NCBI GenBank assembly: GCA_964058845.1
Contig: CAXKVR010000512.1
Location: 1 to 64,000 of the forward strand
Source of the DNA: Carex sylvatica
Lineage: Eukaryota; Streptophyta; Magnoliopsida; Poales; Cyperaceae
DNA length: 64,000 nt
Direction of reading: 5' to 3'
Part shown: in pieces, positions 33,848-47,744 of the stretch
Position numbering within the stretch: the stretch's first letter is position 1
Layout of the letters: every line of letters starts with the position of its first letter
Notes under the pieces: model-generated
The model's input: the letters and a program-made list of their open reading frames with translations, nothing else
Told to the model about the DNA's origin: nothing
Database searches by the model: none
Translations under genes and position numbers: made by a program

Positions 33848-34789
33848 GCTCTATATATATTCGGGTATCAATCCACAGAGGTAGTTTTGTATACTAAATA
33901 AATTGTTTTGCATTGGAGAAAATTTATAAACCTCTATAATCTAGAGAATTAAGGCCTACTGTTCTGGCTTACCGTCATTCTTAATCCATTTAATTATCTT
34001 TCATTTAGTGATGACGTATGAGGTATGATGTAAGCCGCATGCGATATGAACTGCACCTTGCGAATTTTAGGGTTTCTAATCCTAAAGTAGTATTGCCCAC
34101 TTTTGTGCGATACAATACCATATCTAGCTAACTAAGAACAAGTTGGGAGATTGTTCCCTAACTTTATCCTAATTAAATGCAAATAGTTCTATGATTAGTC
34201 TAATTATCAAGATTAAAAACATCTAAATTCAAAATTACGTCATTCCTTAATTATAACCCTATGTAATTGAAATAACCAATTTTTTCCCATTAGGGAAGCA
34301 GGAGAACATGACGTTTGTCTATAGATCATAAGACCCCTAACTTTCCTAATTAAATTTGTTCCAACAAATGATATCTTTATTTTGAGTCTCCACCACCATA
34401 GGTCTAGATTCATGTATCCTAACCCTAATTGGTCAACTATCAATGCATGTCTAACTACTTAGTGAGTTAGTGTGGCCATCACTGAAGCGGGCGGAATTCA
34501 AATCACTAAATAGATAGTAATATAAGATAAAATAAATAAGAAAATCAAATCAAGTGCATGGAATAAATAAAAGCAACTTACAAATCATTCAAATTTACAA
34601 GCCATAATCCTAGGAAAGAGTCGTTTAGCATCATCTAAAACCCTCATCTACACAAGATTTGTAGTCATTTTCTAAGTCAAACATAGCATTTTTATATACA
34701 ATTTTGAACTCTGTCAATTAGTATCAGAGCTATCAGATTCTATGTTGCGAAAAGGTTTAACAGTATCATATTGAAGTACAACAAACTGT
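33848..34789. other. No gene; possible retrotransposon primer-binding-site relic at 34,718
   Basis: TTAGTATCAGAGC (34,718-34,730) is one base from the TTGGTATCAGAGC primer-binding site for initiator tRNA-Met used by plant LTR retrotransposons. No coding region of such an element follows. Copy B of the segmental duplication begins at about 34,790. The rest is unremarkable AT-rich sequence. Confidence 0.4.
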
Positions 34790-36106
34790 GGCGATGTAGA
34801 AAGTTAGCAATTGCTCATTATTTTGATAGTTGGGAGGGATCGTACATTATCCCTTTGTTGAAAGCAATTAAAAGAGCAAATTCAAAAAATAAGTACAAAT
34901 ATATCAAAATCAACTCGTAAGGATGGGTATCGGCATTTCATGAGGGCACCATGGGCGTTTGGACTATGCATAGATTTAGTGTCGTGTCTCAGACTCATCA
35001 TCACTATTGATGCATGCTTCTTGTCAAATAGATACAAGGGTAAGTTGTTGATTGCATGTGGGTATGATCTGAAGAGCTAGTTAAGTATCGTTAGCGTTTG
35101 GACTGGTACAGATTGAGAATTTTGATAATTATGGTTGGCTCATGAGGTGATTGCTGGACAAATTAATTGGACACGACAGATTCATGTGTGTATCTGACTG
35201 ACATAAGGGGAATCAAGAAAGTGTTCAAACAGAATAAGAGTGAGTATGATATGGAGTGTGTTCACCGCCTATGTTCTAAACACGTAGCGGATAATATAAA
35301 AAAGAACATAAAATATAAAGTACATTTAGATCGAAATGAAAGTATAACAAAATTTCAATTCATTTCAATATAATAGAATTTACAAGGGATGATTTGAAAT
35401 TAAATTTTGATGATTGAAATGGTTAATTTTAAAAGAATAATTGATTTGAAGGCAAATAAAAAAGATCATAATTTTCATCAAAATTACAGTTAATGCCATT
35501 GAAAATTTCACTCTCTTCTCTCTTCCCCATTTGCTTTAATTTTCACCCTATATCTTTTTCTTTCCTTGCCTGCTCCCTAGTTGACCCGACACCAGTTCAA
35601 AACTTCATTCCTCTCCCTCTCTCTTCAGTTCTCTCCATCTCAACACCTATTTCAAGTTTCTCCCTCTCTACTGCTTTCCCGTTCCAACATTCAATTCGAA
35701 AAAACAAGGGTAAATGAAACATTTCACCCTGGCAAAATGAATTCTCGCCAAATATCATCAGTTCTCCTGAGAATTCTTCGCATGATTTGGGACTCCTGAA
35801 ATCCCATCGAATCGTTTCTATTTTTGTTTCTCACTGCGTTCCGGTCAGCTTATTTAGAAAGAATTATGATTCAGATTCTCGTTTGAGCAAGAAAGGGTCA
35901 TTCCGATCAGAGTAGCTTGCAAATTCTTCAAGTTTATGGTAAAAAAAGGACCGAGGAGATATATCAAGAAGGCATTGAGGCAATCCAGATGTTTTAGAGT
36001 ACATGGATATCGTTGGCAAATATAATAAGGATGACAAGTCCAAGCAATCAAAATCGTGGAAGGTAACGATTCTGAGTTGCTCGACAATATCTTTAGATAG
36101 TCTTGT
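34790..36106. repeat. Segmental duplication copy B, first block
   Basis: Partner of 452-1,796. It continues without interruption at 36,106, where copy A carries the hAT element, so it preserves the empty site (CTTGTA followed by TGTTGTCAG). Confidence 0.85.
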
Positions 36107-36484
36107 ATGTTGTCAGTTGCAGTAATCATTGAGGACACAATCTACAAGTATTTCAGTTGGTTTGTGGAAAGAAGAGACAGCTGAGGCATCCTTGAACGAA
36201 GACAAATTTTCTCCACATGGGTACGTACAATACTGGAGGGGAGAATAATGAAGAAGACTGAGAAGATGAGGTCCAACCTATTTGACAATCATGGTGAATT
36301 CGAGGTAGTGTCAACGAGAAGTTTTATTCGACATACAAGACAACAGGTGGGTGTACACGTACCAAGACTTCAGGTCATCATAAAAAATGAATTCAAGCTG
36401 GAATGCTCATGCTAGAAGCCTCAGCTCACAAGGTTACCATGTGTTCGTGTTGTCGGTGTGTTGTCTCATAAACTATCAAGAAAG

Positions 36485-36748
36485 TAGGGGTGCTAACGGA
36501 TCGAATATGGATCAGATAGTGATAAAATCATATCTTTATCCGCTTTTATTTTTCAGATACAGATACGGATCGGATATTTGACGGATACGAATATAAATAT
36601 CTGTTTTTTATAATAATGAATAACATAATTTTTTATATATGTATTCGTATCCGCACAAATATTCAGATATCGGATATCCAATCTAAATCTAATTTTAGGA
36701 TACGGCTTCGGATACAATCGGTTAATATCCGACCCATTTGCACCCCTA
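36485..36748. mobile_element. hAT-like MITE of GGATA motifs, 264 bp
   Basis: Starts TAGGGGTGCTAACGGATCG and ends TTTGCACCCCTA. It is flanked by perfect 8-bp duplications CAAGAAAG (36,477-36,484 and 36,749-36,756). The arms carry repeated GATACGGAT and GGATATC words around a short AT core. Confidence 0.92.
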
Positions 36749-37350
36749 CAAGAAAGTGGCTTTGTAAACACATGGAGTGGACAATTTAGTTTAAATGGTC
36801 AGCGTACACTGGACTTATCCTTTTCTAGAGCAACGGTTAATCATGTTGGGCACCGAGACACAATCGGATCTCCATGTGAATGAAAATACTAGAAAGGAGG
36901 AGAAGACACCAGCAGAGCTGGAAAACATTATAAAGGAATGCTAGAAATGCTAGAAATTCCTAAGGTAATTATAATTATTTTTTATTTAAGAATTCAACAA
37001 TTACTGTTTGAAATTTAACAATTTTAATCTAACAATATATTTTATGTTGTAATTTTGCAGCTTTATCATCCAAGAACTGGTGGCATTCTATGATTGAATT
37101 GTAACGTGGATGGAAACTCAATGAACTGTCATTTAAATTTTTATTTAAGTTGTAATTTTTATGATTTTTATTTCTTAGTGACGTTGTACTTTTATTTTTA
37201 TTTTAATATATTCGAAAATTTATTAGTAAAATTTATGCATTGCCTACCGTTTTCCGTAAAATTTTGCGTATTAAGTTTACTTATTGAATTTAGTTATCAT
37301 CGAACTTACCATTTAAAAAAAAAATACAGAGACTATCCATGCATGCAGAC

Positions 37351-37872
37351 TAGGGGTTTGCTAACGGGTAGGGTACGGGCGGGTAGGGTATACCCGGGGT
37401 CGGGTACGGGTATGGGTCGGGTACGGGTATCACGGATTTTTTTTCAAAACCCGTACCCTACCCGTCTTATACCTGTGCCCGTGGTACCCTTGACGGGTAG
37501 GGCGGTCCGGGTAGGGTACCCGGTCCGGTTTTTTTTTCTCTCTGTTTTTCGGTCCGGTTTGTTTTTTTTGTTTTTTTTGTTTTTCTGTTGAACCGGCGGC
37601 AAATTCGAAATTTCAAAAAAAATTGAATTTTTAACGGTACGGGTCAGGTCGGGTACGGGTACGGGTTGGGTACGGGTACGGGTCGGGCGCCGGGTCGGGT
37701 CGGGCGGGTACGGGCGTAATTCGGGCCGGGTTTGCTCGGGTATTGAACCAAATAACCGTACCCTACCCGTTTTATGCCCGTACCCGTGTACTCGTTTACC
37801 TGACCCATACCCGGGCTCGGGCACGGGCGGGTCGGGTACGGGCCGCCCGACCTGGGTTTTTGCAAAAGCCTA
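37351..37872. mobile_element. hAT-like MITE of CGGGTA motifs, 522 bp
   Basis: Starts TAGGGGTTTGCTAACGGGTA and ends TTTTTGCAAAAGCCTA. It is flanked by perfect 8-bp duplications ATGCAGAC (37,343-37,350 and 37,873-37,880). Both arms are almost entirely CGGGTA/TACCCG reiterations, giving a GC-rich island in AT-rich DNA. The frames running through it (Arg/Pro/Thr repeats) are artefacts of the motif. Confidence 0.92.
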
Positions 37873-38549
37873 ATGCAGACTGAGGCTAGGGAAATTTTTT
37901 ATAAACCATAATTAAAAGAATAAAAATTTTTATTCCTCATTCATCCTCCAAAATCATTAACTATCTAAATACCTCTTTAACCGATTAACCTGTCAAATCA
38001 TTCTCTTCCATTCAGTTGAATATCTCTTTCTAAGAAAAAAAAAAAAAACTAGTCTCAGTTAGCACGTTGAAGCACGACTATTTATCAACTCCGAGAGGCT
38101 TTATCTCTTCATTGCCTTCAAATTGAATTCTTGTAATATTTTCTCATCTAATCAAATTTCATCGAATCCTGTGCCGAATTTTTTTTTGCTATCAAATATT
38201 TTAGAGGACCAGAAGTGATGAGCCGATCAAAAGTTATTTTATTTCATTTTTTTAATTTCGTTGTTATACTTAGTAAAATAAGAATTCAACAATTTATTTG
38301 TGTGTAGATTTCTATTCACACGTTCATGAAATGAAATAGAGAAAAGTATTGTCACTTTTTTCTTATTGTTTTTTCTTATAAACTGGTTTTCTATAAAATT
38401 TATAGTTTTATAAATAATGATATGTTGTTGTCGAATAGATAAGGTACCGCTAAGCGATTAACCGGAAATAATCAGAAATAATAGGTCATAATCAGGAATA
38501 ATTAGCCAATTAGTCAAAAAAAATCTATGACGGTTTGATCACCGCCAAC

Positions 38550-39000
38550 TAGGGGTGTTCATTGGTTTGGTTTGGTTGAAACCGAACCGAATTAGGCAAA
38601 CCAAAGTTATAAGTTGGTTTCAAAATAGAACCAAACCGAACCGATTTAGCATTAATTGCAACCGAACCAAAGTTTTATTTCCGTTTGTTCGGTTCAAACC
38701 GAAATATATTATTTTTTTATTTAAAACAAATGATTTATAATAAACCAAAGTATATTAAGAAATAAACCGGGGTATTAAGAAATAAACTAGGATATTAAAA
38801 AATAAACCGAAGTATTTAAAAGCAATTGATTAAGAAATAAATTGTGGTATTAAGAAATAAGCTGGGGTAGTCCTAATCAAATTCATAATATACAAAAGTT
38901 CGGTCGGTGTGGTTATTCGGTTTGAAAATTTTCAAACCGAATCGAACCGAAGTTATAATTTGGTTTTAAACCTCTTTCGTTCTCTAAACCGAATCGACGT
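38550..39000. mobile_element. hAT-like MITE of AACCGAA motifs, right end missing
   Basis: Starts TAGGGGTGTTCATTGGTTTGG, followed by repeated AACCGAACC/GGTTCGGTT words at 38,565-38,710 and again, mostly inverted, at 38,900-39,000. The middle is an AT-rich run of AAGAAATAAAC repeats. No CACCCCTA end or copy of the left flank CCGCCAAC is visible, so the right end is lost. Confidence 0.65.
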
Positions 39001-39121
39001 GATATGAATATTTTTCATATTTCATATTAATACAATCAAGCACCAAACAGAGTAATTTATAAAAAAATATTAAATTAAGATACTTTCAACAACGTAACAA
39101 TTCATACTTCAATTATAAGTA

Positions 39122-39657
39122 AGTTTCTAAATAGCTAGCTATAGCGAAGCTTTAGCGGTTTTGGACCCAGAAAGTTAAGCTACGGGCTAAAACTGCGCTA
39201 ATCAAGCTACGGCCGCTATAGCGGTCCGCTATGCTACATGGGTTATGATTTTGCAATTTTTTTTTTTCTGAAAACATGATTTTGCAATTTTAATAGACCT
39301 TAATGTCCAGATTGGTTTTTTTTTACTTTATCAAGCTATATCAATACAATGGAACATGTGTGGACTATATCGCTATATCAATTAAATTTTGTATCATGCA
39401 TTAATATATGGTAGTGGTATATTTTGAATGACAATTTGAACTTTGTATTGGTTTAATATGAATATTAGAACTTCTTAATTAATTTGGTATTTTTTTTCTT
39501 GATGAGACATTTTACTATTAATAGAAATATAAAATATAATTTTTGAAATAAAAAAATGCTATTTATAATAGCTTTCGCTATAGCTCCGCTATTCGCTAAA
39601 GCTTTTTTTTTTTTTTGTCTCCCTGCTATACCGCTATAAACGCTATTTAGAACCTTG
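39122..39657. mobile_element. AGCG/GCTATA-rich inverted-repeat element, complete (copy B)
   Basis: The left end AGTTTCTAAATAGC and right end GCTATTTAGAACCTTG are near-inverse. Direct repeats ATTATAAGTA flank it (39,112-39,121 and 39,658-39,667). The arms reiterate GCTATAGC, AGCGG and GCTAAAGC around a 200-bp AT core. The right half survives in copy A at 5,139-5,462. Confidence 0.75.
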
Positions 39658-42600
39658 ATTATAAGTATGAATACTTACATTACGAGGTATGAATACTTAC
39701 AATACTTGATATTAATACTTTCAAACGTCATCTAGTGCCACAAGGAAAAAAAAGATAGAAAATATGTTAGATACACGAACTATTTACACTTGTATGACAA
39801 GGTATGAATACTTGCAATACTGAATTGATATTAATATTTTCAGATATCATCCAGTGCCATATGAAAAAATTGATATAATTTGTTAGATACAAACATTTGA
39901 TATATGAACTATTGACACTTACATGACGATGTATGAATACTTGCAATACTTTATATTAATACTTTCATATATCATTCAGTGCCATATGTGAAAAAATAAA
40001 TTATTAAAATTTGTTAGATACATATACTTGATGCATGAATTATTTACACTTACATGACGAGATATGAATAGTTGCATACTTAATATTAGTACTTTCAAAC
40101 ATCATCTGATGCCATAAGAAGAAAAAAAATATTGATAAAAACTTTTAGATAAAATACTTGATATATAAACTATTAACATTTGCATGACGATGTATGAATA
40201 CTTGCAATACTTAAAATTAATACTTTCATACATCATCCAGTGCCATATGAAAATAAAAATAAAAATTTCGTAGATTCTGTTAGGTACTAACACTTGATAT
40301 ATGAACTATTTATCCTTGCATGACGATGTATAAATACTTGCAAAACTTAATATTAATATTTTCAGACGTCATCCAGTACCTATGGAAAAGAAATTGATAA
40401 AATATGTTATGTACAAACACTTCAGATATGAATTATTTACACTTGCATGACGAGGTATGAATACTTGCACGACGAACAACCCAAAAGTACGTCATCATGG
40501 ATCTCATTTGAAAGAGAAAATTACGTAGAAGACGTCAATGATTTTAGATTTGCAATTTTTTTCACAGATCGTCAGAAATATTGACGAGATTGAATGAAGA
40601 AAAAAAAACTAAACTCTAAAAACATGTAGAAGATGTGTATATAATGTGTCCAATTTTTTTTTTGAAACACTTGGTATCTTAGATATGAATACTTGATATA
40701 TTATATATTAACACTAGCGCGCATAGGTATCCATATTTGCACGCGACAGTTATAAAATCTATCAAATATTAGGTGGTCCCCTAAGTAATTAATGAAGTAC
40801 AATTAGTTAACGGTCTCCACAAGTAGTTATTGACTGGGGATGAATGAGAGAAATTGACTGGGGGATAGTTAGTCGATCCCTAATTAAAAAATATATTTTT
40901 ATAAAACATAATTTTTTTTTTTTTTACAAAAATCATAAGAACTGAAATGCAGTCCGCTATTTATTTTTCGGTCCGAAATGGCATTTCAACCCCTAATAAT
41001 TTTTACAGTTTTTGAAAAAAAAAATAGTGTAATCGTTGGTGTAATACCTTGGACAGAAATGACATTTCAGTCCCTCTTTTATGCACCTCAGTTTTGGCCA
41101 AAAACCCTCAGTTTCGTCTATGTTCGAACTACCCTCTTTTTTGTGTCTCTGTTTCGGCCAAGAACAATTCATGTTTTGACAAGGAACTAGTTTTTGCATA
41201 ACTGTTTTTGTTTATGCACCTCTATTTCGAACATAAACTATTCCTGTTTTGACCAAGAAATGCTTTCTGCATATCTTTGTTTTTGCCGCCAAGTCATTTT
41301 CTCGAGTGCGGGACCAAATTCGCATTTCAATCCGAAAACATTTGCAAATTTTTTGAGTTTGGGCTGAAAAACTGTGAAATCATTAGGTACTAAAAAGTCA
41401 TTTCAGTCCTCCAAAAAAAATGACGGACTGAAATGACATTACAATTATTATGGTTTTTGTAAAAAAAAAAAATAATTATGTTGATTTTATAATTTTTTTT
41501 TAATTATGGTTTATAAATAAATAAAAAATCGAGGCTACGTGCACTCGTGCAGTCTTCAGGCTGCATGTGGTAGGAATAAACATTTTTAAAAACCGATGGT
41601 AAGGTCCAAATTTTGAATTTAAGAGTGGTAACTAAAAAAAATCCATTAAAATTTTTCTTTTGGGATTTTTTATGTTATTACTTTGTACTTGGGAAGCGAA
41701 TAAATCAAACTGAATACATCCAAGAAAATTTGAATAAAACAAATTTGTTCAGCATCTCAAGCTCCATATTGGCAAAATAGATTACTAATTTAAAATAAAA
41801 TTACTTATAACCAAATACTTTATGCTGCTTGCCTAGAAGCATCTCAAGCTCCTTATACCTCTAATGTAAACATATAAGAACGTAATGAAACAAGAAATAT
41901 CCTTGCGTAAGATTCGCAGCTTCTCGTGCACATCTTCTCCAGTAACACGGGTGTCCTCCTTGTTTTCGGGTCTCAAACTGAGTGAACTAACTGCAGTCAT
42001 GGCACCCATTATAAGTAATAACATGCATAACTATTACTACTAACCAAAGAAGGATACCAAGTATACAACACTACACTGGTTCTAATTAACACTATTCACT
42101 TTCGATGTACATGACAAAAGGTGTATCTAAATTATCAGTTTCAATGTATTGAAGCTTATAAATCTCACATGTTTCATGGATTTAGGGGTTTAGGGTTTCC
42201 AAGTTTATACATGGCCCTATGAAATCCCCTCCCCACAACAAATCAATTAAAAGATTAAAAAAAAAAAACTGAAAAACACAAAAGGCACTAACCATTGAGT
42301 GATCCGCCATGTTGGACCACGTGTCGTTTATGTTCAAACGCCGTGACACAAGTGAAGAAATGGGCAGCCCATGCAGCCTTCTGCCATATCTTGTTCATGA
42401 GGGTCCTCTCTTCTTTATCTGGTCCAATAACTGACTCTCCAAAGTGCCTCAGATCTTCTACAATTACTCTCAAAATTTCCAAATTTTTGTTCTCCCCCTC
42501 TCCTTGATCTAGATATTGGACCTTCCTCCGAGCTTTTAACAAATCCCCTACAACAATGCGGCTTTAGTCCATTAGTTAGTGTCATCGGGCTCTAGCCAAA

Positions 42601-45600
42601 AAGCAAGCACCAAATTGTTTTCAAACTAAATTTAATTATTCATTTAAATCTCCATCTACATAGCTATCTATTATTTATTTTTATTATGCATTTTTTTTAT
42701 TTATCTAGAAAACATTGTTTAATTTACTGCATGCTGAAGTTGCAACACATACCTTCTTCCGGAGGATCTCCAAGAACAAGCAGATTTCCATGTTCATCCA
42801 AATTAGAACCACAACCTGAAATGACAAAGAAATGATCTGCTTTTATGTATCAAGGATGGATTGAATGTTTGATAAATACAATATACCTCTACAATTTGGG
42901 ACTATATGGTTCAAAGTTGTTGCAAAGTGTAGGCTGTGTTTCTAGAATAAACTTATTTGAACCTAAACCACACAACACCAAAAAGCTATAATTGCACAGC
43001 TAAACATAAAGAAAATTACAAGTTCACCTGAATTTAATAATTTTCAAAAGATAAACATAGTATTGTACCATAATTTGATAGAGTTACTGCATGTAGAGCC
43101 CCCCATGCAACTTCCTTCCTTTTAGCAGGGTTAGTTACATCATTCATGTAATCAATCACATTGTTATTTCGGTAGCTGCGACCTTGGAAAAGAAAATGTA
43201 TCATTTGAGCAATCACTACACACCGATCTATGTCCGTAATATAACCTGGCAAGTCAAACATAGGAATTTCACACCCCTCAGCCAATTTCTTGGCTAAAGA
43301 ATTATGATCAACTTTGGCATCTTTCAGTATGGATTCCAAACAAGCATTGATGTGTAGTTTTTCCAACAATGCCCTTGCAATAGTCTTGAAGTGCCTCTCA
43401 AGGTTGCTGTAACCGTCGTGTACCCTCTCAAAGAAGAGAAAATGTAGCTCTTCTGAATATATATCCATCTTATCTGGAAAAGCCAATGAAACTAATTAAT
43501 ATCTATATACTTGATTGTAGATCAGAGAGACACAGAGTTAATGCAGATAGTCAGACCAAACGAAATGTTTTTGGTTAGTGAAGAATGCCACTCATGCTTC
43601 TAAACATCAGAGAATCTGCAAAGCTAGGAGGGAACAGATTTTGGAATGTCTCGAGCAAAAAGCATTTTTAAATACAAGATAGGTATTAGATGACAAATAA
43701 ATATTGTGCCTTCAAAGAAAGGGAAGTTATCCCTTCCCACAAAGAAACTCCTTTTTCCCCATCCCTTTAATCTCTTCCTTTTCCCTTCAAAAATCTCTTC
43801 ACTCTATAATAATACTATCACTAGAAAGTAAAAACTACAAAGAATATTATTCACTATGCACGGTATCAAGAGGAGGGATACCCGATTTCACTTGCATTTA
43901 GGAGTCGAATAGTAGAAAAACTATACTTGTTTTCTGCTATCCCCAGTTAATTAACAGTTACTATTTTACTTTTTTTATTTTTTTTTATTTTTTTTATCTC
44001 CGAGTTTGTTACATTATTAGGGTACACAAGTTAGAAGTGTTTTGTGACTTTCCCCAATATGATTTTATATTTATATTAATTTTAAGAAAATACACATCTA
44101 GACAATGAAAAGGAACAGCAAAACCTTCGCGTCACAGTAGTTATTATTTTCAAAATTTTAATGGAACTATCCTTCAAATGGATCACACATATTTAATAAA
44201 AAAATATAGTTCCTCAAAAAAAAGATGAGAATCCAATCAAGAAAATCGAAAATTATCTATTTATAAAATTTACCTTCAAGTTGATTTCCATGCCTATCCA
44301 AGACATCGAGTGCACGGAGATAAGACAATCTCTCGTCTTCTTCAGGAGGGCTGAATGCTAGCTCTGAGGTTCTTAGATCTAGTGCCGCGAGAAAGAACTT
44401 GTGCCAATAAAATACACTACTTCTTTCCCTGCTTCTGCAATCCATTGAATGCAATGTCCCTTTGCTGTCTTTAGTACCCATTGACATTGATGGTTTTATC
44501 AAATTGACTACATAAGCCAAATTAGTCATGTTAAAATTCTGTCAAAAAAATGGCATGCAAATAAATGATCCATAGCACACTATCTGAAGCACATTTGCAT
44601 TTCTTTACAAAAACCTCTCAAGTAGGCAAGTGTTTCTATCTCTATAAGAATGGGAACTGTTAACCACAATTAGAACCGTGCAATCGAGGAACCGACCAAC
44701 TAAATTGCAGACTGTTGGTTCATGTGAATGAGGACAAAATATATACTTGTTCCCTTTTCCAATGCTCAATAAGTTTAAACCTTGGTCTCAGTTGTCAACT
44801 GTGCTTTTGTGCATTCATGATTGTTGGTAACAAGCAGGTTGTGTGTTTTGTAGATAGTTAAAAAAATAATGACCATTGCATACATAATTTATCATATTAT
44901 AAGTTATTGGGAAATAAAAATTAAGCAACTGACTTACCGTTGGTGATGTCCAAATCCAGTACGCACTTGGTAAGATTGGCAAAATGCTCCACGAGAGATT
45001 CGAGCTCCTCAGCGTGCTCCAGGGGATAACATGATGTAAAGCATTTGTATTGTATTCGAGTATCAATCCACATGGGACGATGAGCTAGGTGGTACGCAGT
45101 ACTCCATGCATCGAAAAAAATGGCCATCGATTTAGCGTATTGTTTTATAAGTAGATAGTATTGGAATTCATCGTTTGATGGTGGATCATAAAAACGCTTG
45201 CGCTCCATGTAAGTTAAGAGATCAAATACACCCTTGAGGCATTCTTTGCGGCTCTTTGTTTCATTATTACAACAAGCACGAAGTCCGGCACTCAAGACTG
45301 TACCTGCCGCTTCATCGAACAAGAAAAAATGATAAAACCCCAAAAAGCAATGAATTGAAACCTTTGATAAATTACTAATATGGAAAAGTTTGAGAACTGC
45401 AAATTCCTTTTTTAGAGGGTGAATTAAGGCCAAAGAAATAAGTATGTGGATAAATATGTGTATTGCACCTTGAATTTGTGTTCTCTTAGAAAGAGCATTG
45501 ACAACATGAGCGAGTGCTTCCTGGTAGGCTTTCTCCTGGGCAGGAGTGGTCAATGAACAGGCGCTCTTCTTCATCTCACCGTATATCCCTGTCACATATG

Positions 45601-46063
45601 AAAGCCGGGGCGTCATTGCATTGTACTCCACTTTCCCTTTGTTATATCCCGTTAGTGCGTTATGATCAAACACCATCTTCTTTTCTCACAAGTCACAACC
45701 TGGCATCATCAACAGCATAAATTAAAATCCAATGTTAGACTCTAATAAATAGATGGATTCCCTCAATCCTCAGCCACTCTACCATGTCCATGTTGTCAAA
45801 TACAACCAAAATAACTTCACCAAAACAGAAAAACAAACCCCTTAAATTCAGATGCTGCAACTGGAAGGACTAGATGCTTTACAAACAGGAAAGATCGCCA
45901 CTGCTGCCGCTCGATGAACTTTTGTCAATCAAGGACGTAGCCAGTATTTTCATTAGGGGCAGGCAAAAACGTAAATCGAACATCACATAATTTAAAGTCG
46001 CATTACATAAAATAAAAGTGGTATTACATAATTCTAATTGAAAATCTATATCAAACATTACAG
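39372..46063. repeat. Segmental duplication copy B, second block
   Basis: Partner of 5,139-11,910, including the 128-bp tandem repeats (39,658-40,480), the inverted-repeat element at about 40,890-41,505 and the seven-exon gene. One tandem-repeat unit near 39,770 lost about 20 bp relative to A. The match ends at about 46,063. Confidence 0.9.
41833..45676 (-). CDS. Seven-exon gene for an unrecognised plant protein, copy B
   Basis: Exons are 45469-45676, 44938-45303, 44274-44507, 43069-43473, 42753-42815, 42293-42547 and 41833-41990, each exactly 34,153 bp from its partner in copy A. All splice borders and the TAG stop are kept. Comparing the seven exons base by base by eye, I found seven differences, and all change an amino acid: D6N, S140Y, E156K, then Ile to Val and Tyr to Phe in exon 4, and Gly to Arg and Asp to Gly in exon 7. 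I found no synonymous difference. The frame is intact, so this copy could be functional, but the pattern gives no sign of purifying selection since duplication. The function is unknown, as for copy A. Confidence 0.7.
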
Positions 46064-47740
46064 AATTTGAAGTTGCATTACAGTACAATTCAAATTTGCT
46101 TGGAGGAAGTGAAATTATTGTGCTATAGTTTGTAAGGATCAATACAATCCAAAACTAAAATATATATATAGAATTTTGGCAAAGTCGTACCAATTTCAGA
46201 ATAGTACTGGTACAAGCTCGCTGTGATTTTGTTCGAGGTATGGATGACTTTGCCCCTGGGAAATGTTAGCCACAAAACTTACACCTCCAATTACAGCTCT
46301 AACTTTGCTCCAATTTTAAATTTGTTAAGCCGTCCTGCAAAGGAGAATAAAAATGAATTGAAATAGTGAAAATAGCCATTTGTTTAAATAGCATTTCATT
46401 TCATTTCAAATAGTGAAAAACCTAAAGCTTTATCATTTATTTTACTTTCCTAAGTGAACTTACAGTACTTGGAGGTGAGCCCTCCAAATCTTGATGGAAA
46501 TCACTTTCAGTTTTAGGTTTCTATTAGAAGTTGTTTCAGTAAATCAAAACAATTAGAGATACATGCAAGTACAATGGTTCATATTCTGTAATTTAAAGAA
46601 GACTACTTGTTGCTACTAAAAAAGAGCTTGGTTTATGCTTCTTTTATGTGTAATTTGAACTCTATAATGTTGCAAACACATATACGTAACTATGCAACAG
46701 GGACAATTTAATGGTAGGAGACGAGATGTGAACCTAATTGAAACTTAAATGAGGCAAAACCAAATATACAGTTCTAACAAAGTAGTTAAAAGCACTAAAG
46801 ATGCCAGCCCTTAGCGCCAGAGTAACCTCGTAGATGCCACTATGCCAGCCCTTAGCAAAATCCCACTCAGTTCCAGGTTTCCAGTCCCGCGCCAACGCCA
46901 AATCCCTAATCCCTTAGCGCATCAGATATCACCTCAGATGCCAGCCCGTCGCCCCTTCACAGCCGCGCACGTCCCAGTTCTTCTCTTTCTCTTCGACTGC
47001 GTCTCCGCATCGCACAGCCGCATGCCCGAGTTACGAATTTACGATTTGGGAGCAAGATATTTCCTATTTTCTTTTTCTTTGTTTTTTTAAGTAACGATGG
47101 GTTCGATGATACTTTTTGACTTTTGATTCAATTTTCTTTTTCTTTTTTTTAAATAACGATAACGATGGGCTAGATGATACTTTTGACTTTTGAGTCAAAT
47201 TAGCATGATCTCGGGATACACAAGCAATCCGTAAAAATTTCAACAAGGAGATATATCATTGAAAATAAAATAAAAAGTTGGATCAAAAGAAATAAAAGTT
47301 CACCCGCTGCTAAATTCAATAAAGAGATATATCATTGAAAATCAATAGCAACATGAAGTAGGAGACACCGTATCAAATTGATAACATACCTCTGCCTATA
47401 TGCCACCAAAATATCTATAGAAAAAGTTGGAACGGAGATTGCGTCTCCTGATGTAAAAAAATAAACCATTGGAATTGCTAAACAACCAACTCTTAAATTT
47501 ATCATCTCACCTTAGCCAATTATAAGTTTATAACTATAAAAATAAACATAGATAGCGAATATATAGTAATAACACAAAAATAGAAATCTACGTATGGCAA
47601 TAACCACATATTACCAAATTTAACGAGCAACCTTCTAAATATTTATGCCCGGTAAAAAACTTTCACCCTAAAAACCTGGTCGGTATATATATATATATAG
47701 AGTATGGCTAAATTGTTACTAGTAGCATTTCGACCTAAGT
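46064..47740. other. No gene established; CT/GC-richer patch at 46,800-47,080
   Basis: Single-copy sequence after the duplication boundary. A patch with two copies of ATGCCAGCCCTTAGC (46,801 and 46,842) is richer in GC and could be part of an untranslated exon. The AACGATGGG-type block repeats at 47,094 and 47,162. I see no coding region I would defend. Confidence 0.4.
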
Positions 47741-47744
47741 GCTT

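Larger units (their letters stand above)
36107..39371. other. Copy-B-only segment with nested MITEs
   Basis: About 3.3 kb between the two duplicated blocks of B with no counterpart in A. It holds three TAGGGG-type elements and the left part of an AGCG-rich element. The rest (36,107-36,484, 36,757-37,350, 37,881-38,549) is AT-rich and I see no gene. It was most likely present in the ancestral segment and deleted from A. Confidence 0.6.

Noticed and set aside
37444..37865. Arg/Pro/Thr-rich frames suggesting a repetitive basic protein
   Set aside because: They are translations of CGGGTA/TACCCG reiterations inside a MITE with a perfect target duplication.
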